NCBI RefSeq assembly: GCF_003634615.1
Contig: NZ_RBKX01000001.1
Coordinates: forward strand, 310,001 to 374,000
DNA: 64,000 nt
Reading direction: 5' to 3'
From: Flavobacterium sp. 102
GTDB taxonomy: Bacteria; Bacteroidota; Bacteroidia; Flavobacteriales; Flavobacteriaceae
This document shows positions 35,864-43,370 of this stretch, one piece after another. Every line of letters begins with the position of its first letter. Positions within the stretch are counted from its first letter, which is position 1. A program made the translations under genes and the position numbers. The notes beneath the pieces were generated by a model. That model saw only the letters and a list, made by a program, of their open reading frames with translations. It did not search any database and was not told the origin of the DNA.

Positions 35864-36383
35864 AAAAATACTGGCTTTTGGCGCTTCAAACAGCAGCGAC
35901 TCTATCAATAAACAATTGGCTTCTTATGCTTCGAAACAGTTTAAAAATGCAAGTGTTGATCTTTTAGATTTAAACGATTACGAAATGCCTATTTATTCCA
36001 AAGACCGCGAAAAGAAAGACGGCTTTCCGCAATTGGCGCACGATTTTTACCAAAAAATTGGTGAGGCTGATTTTATTCTGATTTCGTTTGCCGAAAACAA
36101 CGGCAATTTCACCGCGGCATTTAAAAACATTTTAGATTGGACATCGCGTATCAACAGTAAAACCTTTCAGGAAAAACCATTGCTTTTATTGGCAACTTCG
36201 CCCGGAGCGCGTGGTGGCGGAACCGTTTTGGATATAGCTGTAAAACGAATGCCTTTTCAAGGAGGAATTGTAAAAGGTAGTTTTTCCTTACCCAGTTTCA
36301 ATGATAATTTCAAAGAGGGAAAAATCACTAATGAAACGCTCGACAGTGATTTAAAAAAAATAATAAAAGAAATCAATCTATAA
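35856..36383 (+). CDS. NADPH-dependent FMN reductase-like flavoprotein
   Basis: A 175-residue flavodoxin-fold protein. GASNSSDSINKQLA at the N-terminus is the FMN phosphate loop, SFAENNGNFTAAFKNILDW and ATSPGARGGG are conserved parts of the NAD(P)H-dependent FMN reductase family. No signal peptide. It ends the pirin cluster and could pass electrons to the Fe-S protein encoded just before it (inference). Confidence 0.9.
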   Translation: MTKKILAFGASNSSDSINKQLASYASKQFKNASVDLLDLNDYEMPIYSKDREKKDGFPQLAHDFYQKIGEADFILISFAENNGNFTAAFKNILDWTSRINSKTFQEKPLLLLATSPGARGGGTVLDIAVKRMPFQGGIVKGSFSLPSFNDNFKEGKITNETLDSDLKKIIKEINL

Positions 36384-36384
36384 A

Positions 36385-36414
36385 AAAAGCCCTAACTGTT
36401 CGTTAGGGCTTTTT
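36385..36414. terminator. Bidirectional terminator after the pirin cluster
   Basis: Stem GCCCTAAC / GTTAGGGC with 5-nt loop between A7 and T5, between convergent genes. Confidence 0.88.
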
Positions 36415-36415
36415 A

Positions 36416-38032
36416 TTATTTATAAGCTTTATTGTCAAATCGGGTAACATCAATAACTTTTTCTTCATCAATATCAAACGAAATTTCGACACTATCTCCC
36501 ACAACTGTAATAGGCAATTCACCCGAAACTTGTGTTGAACCCACAAAAATACTTGGATAGTCTTTTACGGTAAAATAATAAAAACTATTACCGTTTTTTA
36601 CATCATTTTGGATGCGCGTAATAACCGATTGCAAACTCTTTTTGGCATCCGAAACACCCGGATTAATCTTATTCCCGGAAGAATTATAAGCGCTCTTAAA
36701 AGCGGTCAATGTTTCTCTCATCGAGTTTCCTACCCCTACGATGGTATAATCATTAATAGCTACCATAGCATACATTTTCACCAATCCGCCATCGTCTTTG
36801 AGCGTCATTACATAGGTAGGAATGTTGTTTATATTATACGGAATTGGCAATGAAGCCGAATATCCCTTTTCCTGCACTTTACCTTCTGCCGACTGTTGAG
36901 CGGCATACTCAGTAGCACCGCTTTGTTTGTAGAATGTAGTTTCTTTGGTTCGGGTATCTACCAAAACAAACCCAACAGCGCTTTCATCACTACCCACAGA
37001 GGTCAATCCGGTGTACCAATAGGAACGGTCATTTTTTCCATAAACCAAAGTCAGACCTTCTGTAATTTGCAACTTATCTCGGTTGGAAAAATTCCAATAG
37101 CCATTGATTAATTCTCCCCAATCATTTAATTGTTCCTCAATAATTACAGCCGGTTGAATTCTATCAACCCAGGCCGGAGTTGCTGCGACAGCATATTCAT
37201 TGATAACACCGGTTTGCGCATCAACTACAATTACTCCGGTTGCATTCTTCCCCGAAAAACCAATTTCTTTTTGGTAGGTTGAAATGACCCAATAGGGATT
37301 GCCTGCTTCATCAACTTCAAAAACAAAATCTTCTAAGCCAGCAGTAGCATATCCATTAAAATAGACATGTCTGTGAATATCACTTTGAAAATAAGCCGAA
37401 GGTTGATACTTGATGTGAATTGGTTTATTATTGACAGATTCCACCAATCGCACATCTCGTTCATTTGTTGCCGAAACCATCACGTAACCCGGAGTTCCTT
37501 CAGAATTATTGAACCATTTAAAAAAACCGGAATGCAACAAAGGCGCAATCCAAAACAATTCGTTATTTACTTTTTGAATCGAAAATTTGCCCAGTTGAAT
37601 TTGACTGCCCAAAGCCGGTTGTGAGCCTATTATTTTTTCTCCTAACAAATAGGCTAAATTCTGATCAACCACTCTGATTTTATCCATAGAAATGGGCGCA
37701 ATGTGCTTGGCTATTTCGTTTCCTTTCTTCACTTCGCCAATCATTTTTTGGTACTTTGAAGCATGTAAAAAGGTAGCTGATGTAACTAAAGGCAATATTG
37801 TTAAATAAGCCAACACCAATGCCATGAAAAAAAGCATCCATTTTCTTGGTTTTTGTTTAACTATAAACTTCTTTTGAGCAGCGTCGGTAGTAATTCCGAG
37901 TGAAGATAAAAACAACAATAGTAAAAGAAGCAAAAGCAAAATCCCAATGCTATAGAAACCATAATTGAGCACGGGCATGGTTAAATAAATCAGTAAAAAA
38001 AAGAGGATCACAAAAAGTAGGTTCTTTTTCAT
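36416..38032 (-). CDS. Membrane-anchored protein of unknown function
   Basis: A 538-residue protein I cannot assign. Residues 4-46 hold two hydrophobic stretches (one is a run of leucines) and residues 68-88 a third, giving a membrane anchor; the remaining 430 residues are soluble. They contain three similar strand-rich modules: YWVISTYQKEIG...GVIVVDAQTGVINEY, YWYTGLTSVG...GFVLVDTRTKETTFY, and FYYFTVKDYPSIFVGSTQ. The 'vvDaqTG' pattern resembles PepSY-like sheets, but similarity is too weak to name the fold. It is monocistronic and convergent with the pirin cluster. Confidence 0.8.
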   Translation of the reverse strand: MKKNLLFVILFFLLIYLTMPVLNYGFYSIGILLLLLLLLLFLSSLGITTDAAQKKFIVKQKPRKWMLFFMALVLAYLTILPLVTSATFLHASKYQKMIGEVKKGNEIAKHIAPISMDKIRVVDQNLAYLLGEKIIGSQPALGSQIQLGKFSIQKVNNELFWIAPLLHSGFFKWFNNSEGTPGYVMVSATNERDVRLVESVNNKPIHIKYQPSAYFQSDIHRHVYFNGYATAGLEDFVFEVDEAGNPYWVISTYQKEIGFSGKNATGVIVVDAQTGVINEYAVAATPAWVDRIQPAVIIEEQLNDWGELINGYWNFSNRDKLQITEGLTLVYGKNDRSYWYTGLTSVGSDESAVGFVLVDTRTKETTFYKQSGATEYAAQQSAEGKVQEKGYSASLPIPYNINNIPTYVMTLKDDGGLVKMYAMVAINDYTIVGVGNSMRETLTAFKSAYNSSGNKINPGVSDAKKSLQSVITRIQNDVKNGNSFYYFTVKDYPSIFVGSTQVSGELPITVVGDSVEISFDIDEEKVIDVTRFDNKAYK

Positions 38033-38124
38033 ATTTTTTGGTTTAAAAGGTTTCCTATTTGACGTAAGAAAGTAGAAGAAAGTTACAATTTTAAATGAGA
38101 TGTTCTTTATTTAATAGTTATCCT

Positions 38125-38132
38125 TATTTTTG
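38125..38132 (+). promoter_or_regulatory. Predicted -7 box of fabD
   Basis: TATTTTTG 18 bp before the chosen fabD start codon; matches TAnnTTTG. Confidence 0.5.
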
Positions 38133-38150
38133 TCTTCTAATTTTATTCAA

Positions 38151-39023
38151 ATGAAAGCATATGTATTCCCTGGTCAAGGCGCTCAATTCACCGGAATGGG
38201 CAAAGACTTATATGAAAATTCAGCTTTAGCAAAAGACTTATTCGAAAAAGCCAATGAAATATTAGGTTTCCGAATTACAGATATTATGTTTGAAGGAACA
38301 GCCGAAGCATTAAAAGAAACCAAAGTGACGCAACCGGCTGTATTTTTACACTCGGTAATCTTGGCTAAAACTTTAGACAATTTTAAACCTGATATGGTCG
38401 CGGGGCATTCACTTGGTGAGTTTTCAGCATTGGTAGCCAATGGTGCTTTGTCTTTTGAAGACGGCTTGAAATTGGTTTCAAAAAGAGCCATCGCCATGCA
38501 AAAAGCCTGCGAAATCAAACCCTCAACGATGGCTGCGGTTTTAGGTTTGGATGATAAAATTGTGGAAGACGTTTGTGCCACTATCGACGGCGTTGTTGTG
38601 GCGGCGAATTACAACTGTCCTGGACAATTGGTGATTTCGGGCGAATTCTCAGCAGTAGAAAAAGCTTGTGAAGCAATGAAAGCCGCTGGTGCAAAACGTG
38701 CTTTATTGTTGCCTGTTGGTGGTGCTTTCCATTCCCCAATGATGGAACCGGCTCGTGAAGAATTGGCTGCCGCGATTGAAGCAACAGCTTTCAACACACC
38801 GAGTTGTCCGGTTTATCAAAACGTAACGGCGAGTGCAATTTCTGATGCTAACGAAATAAAGAAAAACTTAATCATTCAATTAACCGCTCCGGTAAGATGG
38901 ACACAATCGGTACAACAAATGGTTAAAGACGGCGCGACTAGTTTTACTGAAGTCGGACCCGGAAAAGTCTTGGTTGGTTTGGTTAATAAAATCGACAGAG
39001 AAGTGGAAACCCATTCTGCCTAA
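38151..39023 (+). CDS. fabD: ACP S-malonyltransferase
   Basis: Transfers malonyl from malonyl-CoA to acyl carrier protein for fatty-acid synthesis. 290 residues. FPGQGAQFTGMG at the N-terminus, the catalytic serine in VAGHSLGEFSALV, and the catalytic histidine in GGAFHSPMM are all present. Start set at 38151, the ATG that begins MKAYVFPGQGAQ; an extension of seven residues upstream would overlap the promoter box. It is followed by its own terminator. Confidence 0.96.
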   Translation: MKAYVFPGQGAQFTGMGKDLYENSALAKDLFEKANEILGFRITDIMFEGTAEALKETKVTQPAVFLHSVILAKTLDNFKPDMVAGHSLGEFSALVANGALSFEDGLKLVSKRAIAMQKACEIKPSTMAAVLGLDDKIVEDVCATIDGVVVAANYNCPGQLVISGEFSAVEKACEAMKAAGAKRALLLPVGGAFHSPMMEPAREELAAAIEATAFNTPSCPVYQNVTASAISDANEIKKNLIIQLTAPVRWTQSVQQMVKDGATSFTEVGPGKVLVGLVNKIDREVETHSA

Positions 39024-39036
39024 CCTCAAAAAATTG

Positions 39037-39066
39037 AAAACTCCGATAAAAACATCGGAGTTTTTT
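39037..39066 (+). terminator. Terminator after fabD
   Basis: Stem AAAACTCCGAT / ATCGGAGTTTT with loop AAAAAC, then a T run. Confidence 0.85.
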
Positions 39067-39071
39067 TATAC

Positions 39072-39079
39072 TATCTTTG
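39072..39079 (+). promoter_or_regulatory. Predicted -7 box of the HipA-like gene
   Basis: TATCTTTG directly after the fabD terminator, 20 bp before the HipA-like start codon. Confidence 0.55.
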
Positions 39080-39099
39080 TTTTAAAGAATTCCATATTC

Positions 39100-39888
39100 A
39101 TGAATTTAGATTTACGAACAGTTAACGTAACCCGATATATTACGCCTCTTCGCGAAGGTGGTTCGCTTCCGGCATTGGCAGAAGCGGATGACGATTTTAA
39201 ATATGTTTTGAAATTTCGCGGTGCCGGTCATGGTGTTAAAGCTTTGATTGCCGAATTTTTAGGCGGACAAATTGCAAGTTATTTGGGTTTGCCGGTTCCC
39301 GAATTGGTTTTTGCCAATTTAGACGAAGCCTTTGGCAGAACAGAAGCCGACGAAGAAATTCAGGATTTGTTGAAATTTAGTCAGGGCTTGAATTTAGGAT
39401 TACATTATCTTTCGGGCGCAATTACTTATGATGCGGCGACCAATGATTGTGACGCATTATTGGCCTCAAAAATCGTTTGGTTGGATGCTTTTATTACTAA
39501 TGTTGATCGAACGTTTAAAAATACCAATCTCTTAATTTGGAAAAAAGAATTGTGGTTGATTGACCACGGAGCCGCTTTTTATTTTCACCATTCTTGGGAC
39601 AATTGGAAAGCCAATGCAGTTTCGCCATTTGCTTTGATAAAAGACCATGTTTTGTTGCCAAAAGCAACTCGATTGGAAGAAGTAAATACCGAATTCACCA
39701 CAAAACTAAATGATTTAATTCTGAAAGAAATTGTGAACCAAATTCCGGAAGATTGGTTACAATGGGAAGAAAGCGCCATATCTCCTGACGAAATCAAAGA
39801 AGTCTATTTTCAATTTTTAACCCTCCGATTGGCGAATGCTGATATATTTTTAAAACAAGCGCAAGATGCACGAAAAACACTTATATGA
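39100..39888 (+). CDS. HipA-like kinase family protein (HipA_2 type)
   Basis: A 262-residue protein with HipA-like kinase features: YVLKFRGAGHGVKALIAEFLGGQIA supplies the nucleotide-binding lysine region (key Lys and Glu), LDAFITNVDRTFKNTNLLIW the catalytic loop with D and N, and LWLIDHGAAFYF the metal-binding Asp-His-Gly. HipA itself is a toxin that phosphorylates glutamyl-tRNA synthetase, but this short stand-alone group is not a demonstrated toxin. Start at 39100 is the ATG that follows the promoter box. It overlaps the DUF3037 gene by 23 bp, a fixed pairing in several genomes as far as I recall. Confidence 0.87.
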   Translation: MNLDLRTVNVTRYITPLREGGSLPALAEADDDFKYVLKFRGAGHGVKALIAEFLGGQIASYLGLPVPELVFANLDEAFGRTEADEEIQDLLKFSQGLNLGLHYLSGAITYDAATNDCDALLASKIVWLDAFITNVDRTFKNTNLLIWKKELWLIDHGAAFYFHHSWDNWKANAVSPFALIKDHVLLPKATRLEEVNTEFTTKLNDLILKEIVNQIPEDWLQWEESAISPDEIKEVYFQFLTLRLANADIFLKQAQDARKTLI

Positions 39889-40249
39889 ATACGCCGTTAT
39901 TCGTGTTGTGCCCAAGGTAGAGCGTGAAGAATTTATCAATATCGGATTGCTGCTTTTTTGTAAAAGGCAAAGATACCTGCGAATTGAATACCATATTGTA
40001 CCCGAAAAAATACAGTCGATTTGTGCTGAATTTGATATCAATCAATTAAAGGAAAATGTAGAATCCTTTGTAAAAATTGGTCAAGGAAAAAAAGATGGTG
40101 GACCAATTGGCGCTTTCGAAATTTCGGAACGTTTCAGATGGTTAACAGCTGTTAAAAGTTCGAGCATACAAACGTCTCGACCACATTCGGGATTTAGTTC
40201 GGATTTGGATGCTACATTTGAAAAATTGTATACCGAATTAGTTTTGTAA
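39866..40249 (+). CDS. DUF3037 family protein
   Basis: A 127-residue cytoplasmic protein. It opens YEYAVIRVVPKVEREEFINIGLLLF (key residues), the signature of DUF3037, and later has FRWLTAVKSSSIQTSRPHSG. The first 23 bp overlap the end of the HipA-like gene, implying translational coupling and a functional partner of that kinase. No HTH domain is seen, so it does not look like a classical HipB antitoxin. Function unknown. Confidence 0.87.
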   Translation: MHEKHLYEYAVIRVVPKVEREEFINIGLLLFCKRQRYLRIEYHIVPEKIQSICAEFDINQLKENVESFVKIGQGKKDGGPIGAFEISERFRWLTAVKSSSIQTSRPHSGFSSDLDATFEKLYTELVL

Positions 40250-40259
40250 ATAGAGTACC

Positions 40260-40937
40260 ATGGAGAATATCACTGACATTTTCAAAAACATTCAAGCCGT
40301 TAAAGTCATTTCAAGAGACATTGATTATACTGATTATATCGCTTTGGATTTATCGGTGACCAATGAAAATTTGGCTAACCAAAAACTCACCACTGCGGTA
40401 GCTTACGAAGAATATATCCAAAACTACTTAGAGAATAACAAGGCTAAAATCGCTTATGGCGGTTATAATGAAACTCGAAATTTGTACCAAAGAAGTACGG
40501 TTTTCAAAAATGACAACACCGATGAACGCAACATTCACATTGGTTTGGATTTATGGATCAACGAATCGGCTCCTATTTATGCGGCTTTGGATGGAAAAAT
40601 TCACAGTTTTCAAAACAATACGGCTTTAGGTGATTATGGCCCGACAATTATTTTGGAACATGAAATAGAAAGTTTCAAGTTTCATACTTTATATGGCCAT
40701 TTGAGTTTGGACAGCTTAAAAGACAAAAAAGTTGGTAACTTTGTGCAGCAAGGAGAACAAATCGGTAATTTAGGTTTGCCTCCGATTAATGGAGATTACG
40801 CACCGCATTTGCATTTCCAAATCATTATCGATATGGAAAATAAAACCGGTGATTATCCCGGAGTTTGCAGTTCAAAAACGTTGTCATTCTATTTGCGTAA
40901 TTGTCCTGACCCAAATTTGTTATTAAAAATTAACTAA
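40260..40937 (+). CDS. M23 family (LytM-like) peptidoglycan metallopeptidase domain protein
   Basis: A 225-residue protein with the Zn site of M23 peptidases: HIGLDLW (His, Asp), then HTLYGHLS and HLHFQI (HxH). Glycine-rich beta hairpins such as APIYAALDGKIHSF surround it. There is no signal peptide, unusual for an enzyme acting on murein. It follows DUF3037 by 10 bp and precedes a lipoprotein gene by 15 bp, so it may belong to the same transcript as the HipA-like kinase. Activity inferred from the motifs only. Confidence 0.87.
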   Translation: MENITDIFKNIQAVKVISRDIDYTDYIALDLSVTNENLANQKLTTAVAYEEYIQNYLENNKAKIAYGGYNETRNLYQRSTVFKNDNTDERNIHIGLDLWINESAPIYAALDGKIHSFQNNTALGDYGPTIILEHEIESFKFHTLYGHLSLDSLKDKKVGNFVQQGEQIGNLGLPPINGDYAPHLHFQIIIDMENKTGDYPGVCSSKTLSFYLRNCPDPNLLLKIN

Positions 40938-40952
40938 ATCAAACATATACTC

Positions 40953-41210
40953 ATGAGAAAAATAATCTTATCATTCGCTTTAGTCGCTTTACTGGCCTCT
41001 TGTAAAGACGAAACAAAAGAAAAACTGGATGCGGCATCAGACGCTGTAACCGAAGAAGTAAAAGAAACTATTGATTCAGCCAAAATAAAAGCAGAAGCCA
41101 AAATAGATTCTGCTAAAATAAAAGCCAAAGCTGAAATAGACAGTGCCAAAATAAAAAGCGCTAAAAAATTAGAAGAAGCAGCTGAAAAATTAAAAGAATC
41201 TGCAAAATAA
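40953..41210 (+). CDS. Small lipoprotein with three 11-residue coiled-coil repeats
   Basis: An 85-residue lipoprotein: signal peptide with lipobox LLASC (Cys17), then a Lys/Glu/Ala-rich helix. Three exact-length hendecads begin IDSAKIKA (residues 40-50, 51-61, 62-72), encoded at 41070-41168 as 33-bp units. Such 11-residue periodicity fits a long right-handed helix lying on a membrane or another helix (inference). It ends with KLKESAK and is followed by a terminator. No known family is recognised. Confidence 0.82.
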   Translation: MRKIILSFALVALLASCKDETKEKLDAASDAVTEEVKETIDSAKIKAEAKIDSAKIKAKAEIDSAKIKSAKKLEEAAEKLKESAK

Positions 41211-41219
41211 CAAAAATCG

Positions 41220-41248
41220 AAATCCTCATCAAAAATGAGGATTTTTTT
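41220..41248. terminator. Terminator between the lipoprotein and EamA genes
   Basis: Stem AAATCCTCAT / ATGAGGATTT with CAAAA loop and following T run; located between convergent genes. Confidence 0.85.
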
Positions 41249-42225
41249 TATTTAGCTTGCTTCGTCAGTTCGCTATTGCTCGTGCCGCTCTGTTCGGCTT
41301 TAGCTTTGCTCAGTTCGCCTTTGGCTCGTGTGCCTCGGGTTCGCTTATAATTGGTAATGAATACACCTAAAATAATCAAAATAGTTGCAATTAAAAAGTC
41401 GCGCGTAATTACCTCATCCAATAACAGCCAACCTAAGAATACTGCAATAATGGTATTGATATAATTCAGCACCGAAACCTGAATAGCGGTCACTCTTTTC
41501 AACGCATAATGATAAGCAAAAAAAGCAATCACCGAACCAAAAACAGAAAGGTATAAAGTGGCCAAAATGCTTCTCGAACTCCAAGCATCGAAATCTACAT
41601 CCGGATTGATAATTAGCGCTAAAGCATATTGAACTATGGCTGCAATAGAGAATTGATAAAACAAATTCAACGCAATATTGTTTGATTTGTGTGTATGCAT
41701 TTTGGTGTAAATCGTTCCGGCAGACCACGAGAGAATTGCAATACTTAAAAAAAGAATACCGGTTTTATAATTGGGGTCCAAAATATCACCCAAACCTTCT
41801 CTGAAAATAAAAACCACACCCAGAAAACCAACAATTACGCCCAGAAAACCCTTGAGTGTAGCCTTTTGTTGACCAATCATCGTTCCTCCTAAAAAGACAA
41901 CCAATGGCGACAAAGCACTCAATATTGAAGTCAAGCCACTCGAAACACTTTGCTCCGCTATGGTGGTAAAACCATTGGCTAAGACAATCATTAAAATCGC
42001 CGGTATGAATTGGAGTTTGAAATTTTCCCATCCAATCCAAGCCAACTGTCTTTTGTAAAGTAAAATAACTAAAACTATCAAAGCCGCTAAACCTTGTCGT
42101 ACTGAAGTGATATACCAAGGTTGCATCGTTTCAACCGCAACTCTGATACCCAAATAAGTTGTACCCCAAACTACCGCTACTATAAATAGACAGAAAAGTA
42201 ATTTAAAATCGGGTTTTTCACTCAT
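41248..42225 (-). CDS. EamA/DMT-superfamily transporter with repeat-derived C-terminal tail
   Basis: A 325-residue membrane protein with ten hydrophobic helices arranged as two EamA halves (first begins KLLFCLFIVAVVWGTTYLGIRVA, second around GILFLSIAILSWSAGTIY). It would export small metabolites such as amino acids. The last 33 residues (after KRTRGT) are hydrophilic and low complexity; their DNA, 41255-41345, consists of copies of a GCGAACTGACGAAG-type repeat also seen at 59261. The tail is probably acquired sequence. Confidence 0.87.
   Translation of the reverse strand: MSEKPDFKLLFCLFIVAVVWGTTYLGIRVAVETMQPWYITSVRQGLAALIVLVILLYKRQLAWIGWENFKLQFIPAILMIVLANGFTTIAEQSVSSGLTSILSALSPLVVFLGGTMIGQQKATLKGFLGVIVGFLGVVFIFREGLGDILDPNYKTGILFLSIAILSWSAGTIYTKMHTHKSNNIALNLFYQFSIAAIVQYALALIINPDVDFDAWSSRSILATLYLSVFGSVIAFFAYHYALKRVTAIQVSVLNYINTIIAVFLGWLLLDEVITRDFLIATILIILGVFITNYKRTRGTRAKGELSKAKAEQSGTSNSELTKQAK
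41260..41284 (-). repeat. Copy 1 of the CACGAGC...GCGAACTGACGAAG repeat
   Basis: On the minus strand it reads CACGAGC, AATA, then GCGAACTGACGAAG. A second related copy lies at 41313-41340 (CACGAGC, CAAAG, GCGAACTGA), and a third at 59261-59284 on the plus strand. Confidence 0.7.
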
Positions 42226-42271
42226 GTAATACAGACATTGATTACGACAAGGTAATCTGTGTTTTTAGGTC

Positions 42272-43285
42272 TTAACTTCTAACTTTTTGTTCCCATTTCC
42301 AGGCAGAAGCCAAAGCGTCTTCTAAAGACAATTCCGTATTCCAACCTAAAATCTCCCTTGCTTTATCGGTATTGGCATATGCCTGAACTACATCGCCTTC
42401 TCTTCTGTCAACAATTTTATATTGTACTTTTTGACCTGATATTTTTTCGAAAGCATGAATCACTTCTAAAACCGAACTTCCTGTTCCGGTTCCTAAATTA
42501 AACGTTTCAACTTTCTCCAAATTTTGTTTGTCCAACAAACGCTGTAAAGCTACAACGTGAGCTTTTGCCAAATCAACTACATGAATATAATCGCGAATAC
42601 AAGTACCGTCAACCGTTGGGTAATCATTCCCAAAAACCGATAATTCTTTACGCAAGCCAATCGCTGCTTGTGTAATAAATGGCACTAAGTTTTGTGGAAC
42701 ACCTAACGGCAATTCTCCTATTTCAGCACTTGGATGCGCTCCGATTGGGTTAAAATAACGCAATAAAACCGAACTCAAATTGGTTACTCTGGCAACGTCT
42801 TTGATAATTTCTTCTCCTATTTGCTTGGTGTTTCCATAAGGTGACATTGCGGGTTGAACGGAAGCATCCTCAGTGATAGGCATAGTTTCGGCTTGACCGT
42901 AAACTGTACATGATGAACTGAAAATGAAATTAGCTTGTGGTAATGCTATCAGTTCTTGCAATACATAAACCAACGTATTGATGTTGTTTTCGTAATATAG
43001 TAAAGGATTTCCAACACTCTCACCTACGGCTTTTGAAGCGGCAAAATGAATCAAACCAACAGTATCACTGTGTTTTTGAAAGAAATTTTGAACCGAGCCT
43101 TTTTCTCTTAAATCGATATTTTCAAAAAATGGTTTCTTTCCGGTAATTTTTTCAATACCATCTAAAACTGAAATAGAAGCATTCGACAAATTATCAATTA
43201 CTACTACTTCAAAACCTTGATTCTGTAATTCTACAACCGTATGTGAACCTATAAATCCTAAACCACCTGTTACTACTACTTTCAT
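42272..43285 (-). CDS. galE: UDP-glucose 4-epimerase
   Basis: Converts UDP-galactose and UDP-glucose with bound NAD. 337 residues, as for E. coli GalE (338). It starts with the Rossmann motif TGGLGFIGSHTVVEL, has the Ser...Tyr-x-x-x-Lys catalytic set (SSSCTVYG and YGNTKQIGE), and the substrate-specific DGTCIRDYIHV. It lies 79 bp after the DegT aminotransferase gene in the same orientation and probably serves the same surface-sugar pathway. Confidence 0.95.
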   Translation of the reverse strand: MKVVVTGGLGFIGSHTVVELQNQGFEVVVIDNLSNASISVLDGIEKITGKKPFFENIDLREKGSVQNFFQKHSDTVGLIHFAASKAVGESVGNPLLYYENNINTLVYVLQELIALPQANFIFSSSCTVYGQAETMPITEDASVQPAMSPYGNTKQIGEEIIKDVARVTNLSSVLLRYFNPIGAHPSAEIGELPLGVPQNLVPFITQAAIGLRKELSVFGNDYPTVDGTCIRDYIHVVDLAKAHVVALQRLLDKQNLEKVETFNLGTGTGSSVLEVIHAFEKISGQKVQYKIVDRREGDVVQAYANTDKAREILGWNTELSLEDALASAWKWEQKVRS

Positions 43286-43340
43286 ATTTTGTTTAGATTA
43301 TAGAAAATAGACTAAAAGATGATAAATGTATATCCAAATC

Positions 43341-43370
43341 AATTGTCTATTATCTAATTGTCTATTATCT
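43341..43370. repeat. Perfect 15-bp tandem duplication at the 3' end of the DegT gene
   Basis: AATTGTCTATTATCT occurs twice without gap (43341-43355 and 43356-43370). The second copy contains the stop codon of the minus-strand DegT gene. Confidence 0.9.

Noticed and set aside
39100..40249. Classical HipAB toxin-antitoxin pair
   Set aside because: The partner protein has DUF3037 features and no helix-turn-helix, so a HipB role is not supported.
41414..42118. Overlapping minus-strand open frames inside the EamA gene in another frame
   Set aside because: Low-complexity aromatic-rich products typical of shadow frames of membrane proteins.
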